A stretch of 7,560 bases of DNA. Origin: Acidobacteriota bacterium. Its GTDB lineage: Bacteria; Acidobacteriota; Terriglobia; UBA7540. The position numbers were made by a program, and so were the translations under genes. Location of the stretch: contig PLWR01000478.1 of assembly GCA_003165615.1 (NCBI GenBank), positions 427 to 7,986 on the forward strand, in the 5' to 3' direction. The notes beneath the pieces were generated by a model. That model saw only the letters and a list, made by a program, of their open reading frames with translations, did no database searches and was not told the origin of the DNA. Of the stretch, positions 5,824 to 7,560 are shown piece by piece (positions within the stretch are counted from its first letter, which is position 1; every line of letters begins with the position of its first letter).

Positions 5824-5855
5824 ACCCGCCCGAAGCGGGTGGCCCCCTGGGCGGG
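5824..5855. repeat. GC-rich inverted repeat after the reductase gene
   Basis: ACCCGC (5824-5829) pairs with GCGGGT (5835-5840). Alternatively CCCGCCC (5825-5831) pairs with GGGCGGG (5849-5855), so two hairpins compete. There is no U tract. It may slow or stop transcription between the reductase and the second lipoprotein gene. The surrounding span 5766-5965 has no gene and no convincing promoter. Confidence 0.45.
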
Positions 5856-5965
5856 ACCGGGTGAGGGGTTACTTGCACACCGGAGGCGGTGGTAACAAAT
5901 CCGGGTTAGAAGCTTTGAAATGATCGCTGGAACAGCAAGGCATTTCACGCCATGGAGCAAAGTCG

Positions 5966-6595
5966 ATGAAGGCGCAAAGAAAGGTACGGAGTTCTTCCTT
6001 GCGGGTCTTTACGCCTTGGCGTCTCCGATTTCTGGAGTCCGATGGACTCCATCGGAGTCCTGTAATCGGACTTGGCGCGAGATTGTTGTATCTTTCACCG
6101 CCCCTCACTTTGATCCTCGCACTCGCCGGCCTGTTGGCAAGTTGCCGTTCCCAGGCGCCTTTCGCTTCCGAGGACTTCTTTCCGGGCAGCGACTCGGTGC
6201 CGGGTTGGATGAAAGAAAGCGCGACGGGTACGTATGACGCCGGCACTTTATGGAAATACATCGACGGCGACGCGGATAAGTATGTGCAAGCGGGCGTGGT
6301 GAAGATGCTCACCAGCACCTACCGGTTCAGCCTCGTTAGCGATGCCTCCATCGATGTGTACGTGATGGGTAACGCTGCCGGCGCACGGAAAATCTACGAT
6401 TCCGAATCGGCACAAGGAAGCCAGCCGCTCCCAATCGGGGATGCGGGGCGGTACGCCAAAGGACTCTTGACGTTTCGCCAAGGACCGTATTTTGTCCACC
6501 TCGTCGCCTATGAGGATTCGCCGGAAATGGCGAAGGCCCTAACCGCCTTGGCCCGCGCCGTCAGTGGCAAGTTGAGTACAACTCCCCGCCAATGA
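5966..6595 (+). CDS. DUF6599-like lipoprotein, second copy (start uncertain)
   Basis: The mature region is a paralogue of the lipoprotein at 4014-4523. Hand alignment from the lipid-anchor Cys is ungapped over about 150 residues and roughly two-thirds identical, with DGDADKYVQAGVVK, DVYVMGNAAGA and TFRQGPYFV almost unchanged. From ATG 5966 (GGAG at 5954-5957) the protein has 209 residues and the lipobox LLASC ends at Cys60, an unusually long signal region whose first about 35 residues are translated repeat DNA. TTG 6083 or 6086 would instead give a normal short signal (LYLSPPLTLILALAGLLASC), but without a clear ribosome site. Either way an exported lipoprotein of unknown function is predicted. 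It lies 200 bp after the reductase gene, so it may be read through from the cassette or have its own start. It is convergent with the - strand gene, 28 bp away. Confidence 0.8.
   Translation: MKAQRKVRSSSLRVFTPWRLRFLESDGLHRSPVIGLGARLLYLSPPLTLILALAGLLASCRSQAPFASEDFFPGSDSVPGWMKESATGTYDAGTLWKYIDGDADKYVQAGVVKMLTSTYRFSLVSDASIDVYVMGNAAGARKIYDSESAQGSQPLPIGDAGRYAKGLLTFRQGPYFVHLVAYEDSPEMAKALTALARAVSGKLSTTPRQ
5969..6017. repeat. Imperfect inverted repeat at the start of the second lipoprotein gene
   Basis: AAGGCGCAAAGA (5969-5980) and TCTTTACGCCTT (6006-6017) are inverted repeats with one mismatch and a 25-nt centre. The sequence resembles the AAGGCGCAAAGA/TCTTTGCGCCTT dispersed repeats seen between genes of many environmental bacteria (from memory). 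It overlaps the first codons of the long reading from ATG 5966. Confidence 0.55.
6024..6070. repeat. Strong 47-nt hairpin
   Basis: TCCGATT (6024-6030) pairs with AATCGGA (6064-6070). After a 3x3 internal loop, the 12-base arms 6034-6045 and 6049-6060 pair with one G-G mismatch around the 3-nt loop ACT. It ends 12 nt before the alternative TTG start of the lipoprotein gene, so it may be either a dispersed repeat or a leader structure. Confidence 0.6.
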
Positions 6596-6623
6596 TCGGT
6601 GCCATGCAATCTGGTTCAGGTTT

Positions 6624-7274
6624 CTATCTTCCGACGGAGGGGATCACCAAGGTGACGTCGCGGTCCAGGCGCATACCCACCAGCGAGCCCGCCGCGAGCG
6701 TAGCCTGTTTTCCCTTGGGGAGGAAGAGCGCGGTCATAATGCCCGCGGCTCCCAGGGCGATGGCGGTTCCCACGCCACCCGCGACTCCAATGGCGGCGGG
6801 AGCCACGACGAGCAGCGCCTGCTGTTTGCGATTGGGGCCCTTACCTTTCAGTTCCCCTTCCGGCCCGACGTTAGGGTCGCTGCCGCTTTCGCTGGAGAAC
6901 ACTTCGGTCAAGGAACCCAGGATCGCCACCTTTTGGCCGTTGGGAAGTTCCACGGTGTCAAAAACAATGGTGAGATAACCACCCTTGCCCTTGCGCGCCG
7001 CGGCCCGTGACTCTCCCACGTGGCCATCAATGCGCACGCCCTTGGAGAGCACGTCGCGGTCTTCCACGGCCACCGGGTCAATCAGCGTACACATGATCCG
7101 GTCGCCCCCCTTGGAGGTGCTGGAATTAATCGTGGTGTGCAACTGGAGCTTGAATTCCGTACCTTCGGGAACCGTGATCTCGTCGACGGCGGGATTATCC
7201 TGCGCAAAGAGGGGCGCCATCGTGCTGCCGATAAGAGAGCAGGAGATCAGTAATGCAAAGATTTTTGCCTTCAT
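6624..7274 (-). CDS. Secreted protein of unknown function with Gly/Ala-rich C-terminal region
   Basis: This 216-aa protein starts at ATG 7274 on the - strand. Residues 1-25 (MKAKIFALLISCSLIG, ending LFAQ) are a signal peptide with a likely type I cut after Ala24 or Gln25. The mature region starts with PEGTEFKLQLHTTINSSTSK and GDRIMCTLIDPV, then HVGESRAAARKGKGG and LTIVFDTVELPNGQKV. Residues about 153-186 are a hydrophobic Gly/Ala stretch, and the end reads ATLAAGSLVGMRLDRDVTLV. This 'tunable beta-domain plus glycine-rich segment plus LPAGT-like strand' layout resembles secreted hypothetical proteins of Acidobacteriota with TrbI/VirB10-like beta structure; that is from memory. Function is unknown. 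A TTG at 7289 could add five residues, but the ATG gives the more typical signal. LISC at residues 9-12 mimics a lipobox but falls too early. It is convergent with the second lipoprotein and has its own promoter region at 7335-7364. Confidence 0.8.
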   Translation of the reverse strand: MKAKIFALLISCSLIGSTMAPLFAQDNPAVDEITVPEGTEFKLQLHTTINSSTSKGGDRIMCTLIDPVAVEDRDVLSKGVRIDGHVGESRAAARKGKGGYLTIVFDTVELPNGQKVAILGSLTEVFSSESGSDPNVGPEGELKGKGPNRKQQALLVVAPAAIGVAGGVGTAIALGAAGIMTALFLPKGKQATLAAGSLVGMRLDRDVTLVIPSVGR

Positions 7275-7298
7275 TCCTATTTCCCCCAAGCGTTGAGC

Positions 7299-7319
7299 GA
7301 CCGGCCGGAACGGACGGTC
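7299..7319 (-). promoter_or_regulatory. Short hairpin in the leader of the - strand gene
   Basis: GACCGGCCG (7299-7307) and CGGACGGTC (7311-7319) pair at 8 of 9 positions around GAA. It would lie in the 5' untranslated RNA between the candidate promoter and the GGGGGA-rich ribosome-site region just before ATG 7274. It could also be a protein-binding site. Evidence is only the symmetry. Confidence 0.35.
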
Positions 7320-7334
7320 AGAGCAGGATATATC

Positions 7335-7364
7335 ATTTCATCATCAAAAGGCCGACGCAGTCAA
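7335..7364 (-). promoter_or_regulatory. Candidate promoter for the - strand secreted protein
   Basis: Read on the - strand, TTGACT (7364-7359) and TGAAAT (7340-7335; 4 of 6) are separated by 18 bp. Transcription would start near 7328 and give a leader of about 54 nt. The rest of the window (7365-7560) contains no gene I can support on either strand. Confidence 0.35.
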
Positions 7365-7560
7365 AGACAAAATCACCATCGGGGCCGAAGGCCTGCCTTT
7401 TGTTCGATGCAGATTCCGTCCCAGGGTTTGGATGGGCTGCTGCCGAGGAATGAGAGTATCACACCGGGGGCGAAGGAGCCGCAAACAAACCTTGCCAGGC
7501 TGTCTGGGACGACTGGAACTCGCCCCCCTAACCCCAATGCTGTTCACTTAAGCTGGCTGG

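Noticed and set aside
5097..5960. Open frame of 287 codons on the - strand, opposite the reductase gene
   Set aside because: It is antisense to the Tat/aldo-keto-reductase frame, which has recognisable domains. The antisense translation has no family features.
7490..7560. Possible RNA gene or insertion-sequence end near the right edge
   Set aside because: The segment looks faintly like a dispersed repeat, but I find no tRNA-like fold, no terminal inverted repeat pair and no transposase within the window.

Overview
The window is about 7.5 kb of moderately GC-rich bacterial DNA. Several genes start at TTG or GTG behind clear Shine-Dalgarno sequences. The organism is probably an environmental bacterium of the Acidobacteriota type. 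That is an inference from three things: a 7-bp degenerate intergenic repeat, GC-rich palindromic interspersed repeats (one of them read through inside a gene as SLRSGQALKGG), and a secreted glycine-rich protein of a kind common in that phylum. No rRNA, tRNA or taxonomic marker gene is present, so the assignment is tentative.

Layout from left to right: the last codons of an unknown gene (1-63); a degenerate heptanucleotide tandem repeat (61-156) and a GC hairpin (166-208); a TTG-started calcineurin-like phosphoesterase (323-1189) with its own candidate promoter; an 82-bp nested palindrome (1202-1283); a self-contained type II toxin-antitoxin pair with its own promoter (vapB-like 1372-1611, vapC 1608-2018); a 244-bp regulatory-looking gap with two tandem inverted repeats (2164-2231); then a redox cassette on the + strand (2263-6595). 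A convergent gene for a secreted protein of unknown function (6624-7274, - strand) follows, and the last about 290 bases hold its probable promoter region and no supported gene.

The redox cassette is the most interesting part. It contains: (i) a 584-aa membrane polyferredoxin that joins a NapH/NosR-like membrane half to a NapG-like four-cluster half; (ii) a small lipoprotein (DUF6599-like) translationally coupled to it through a GTGA overlap; (iii) an aldo/keto-reductase-like protein with a twin-arginine signal, a remodelled active site and two C-terminal iron-sulfur motifs; and (iv) a second DUF6599-like lipoprotein about two-thirds identical to the first. Together they look like an electron-transfer route from the inner membrane to exported redox proteins. 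The substrate is not apparent from the sequence, and I do not recognise the set as a named, characterised system.

Repeats have reshaped this locus. One interspersed repeat is inserted in frame between the two halves of the polyferredoxin, and the 5' end of the second lipoprotein gene is built from two palindromic repeats, which leaves its true start uncertain.
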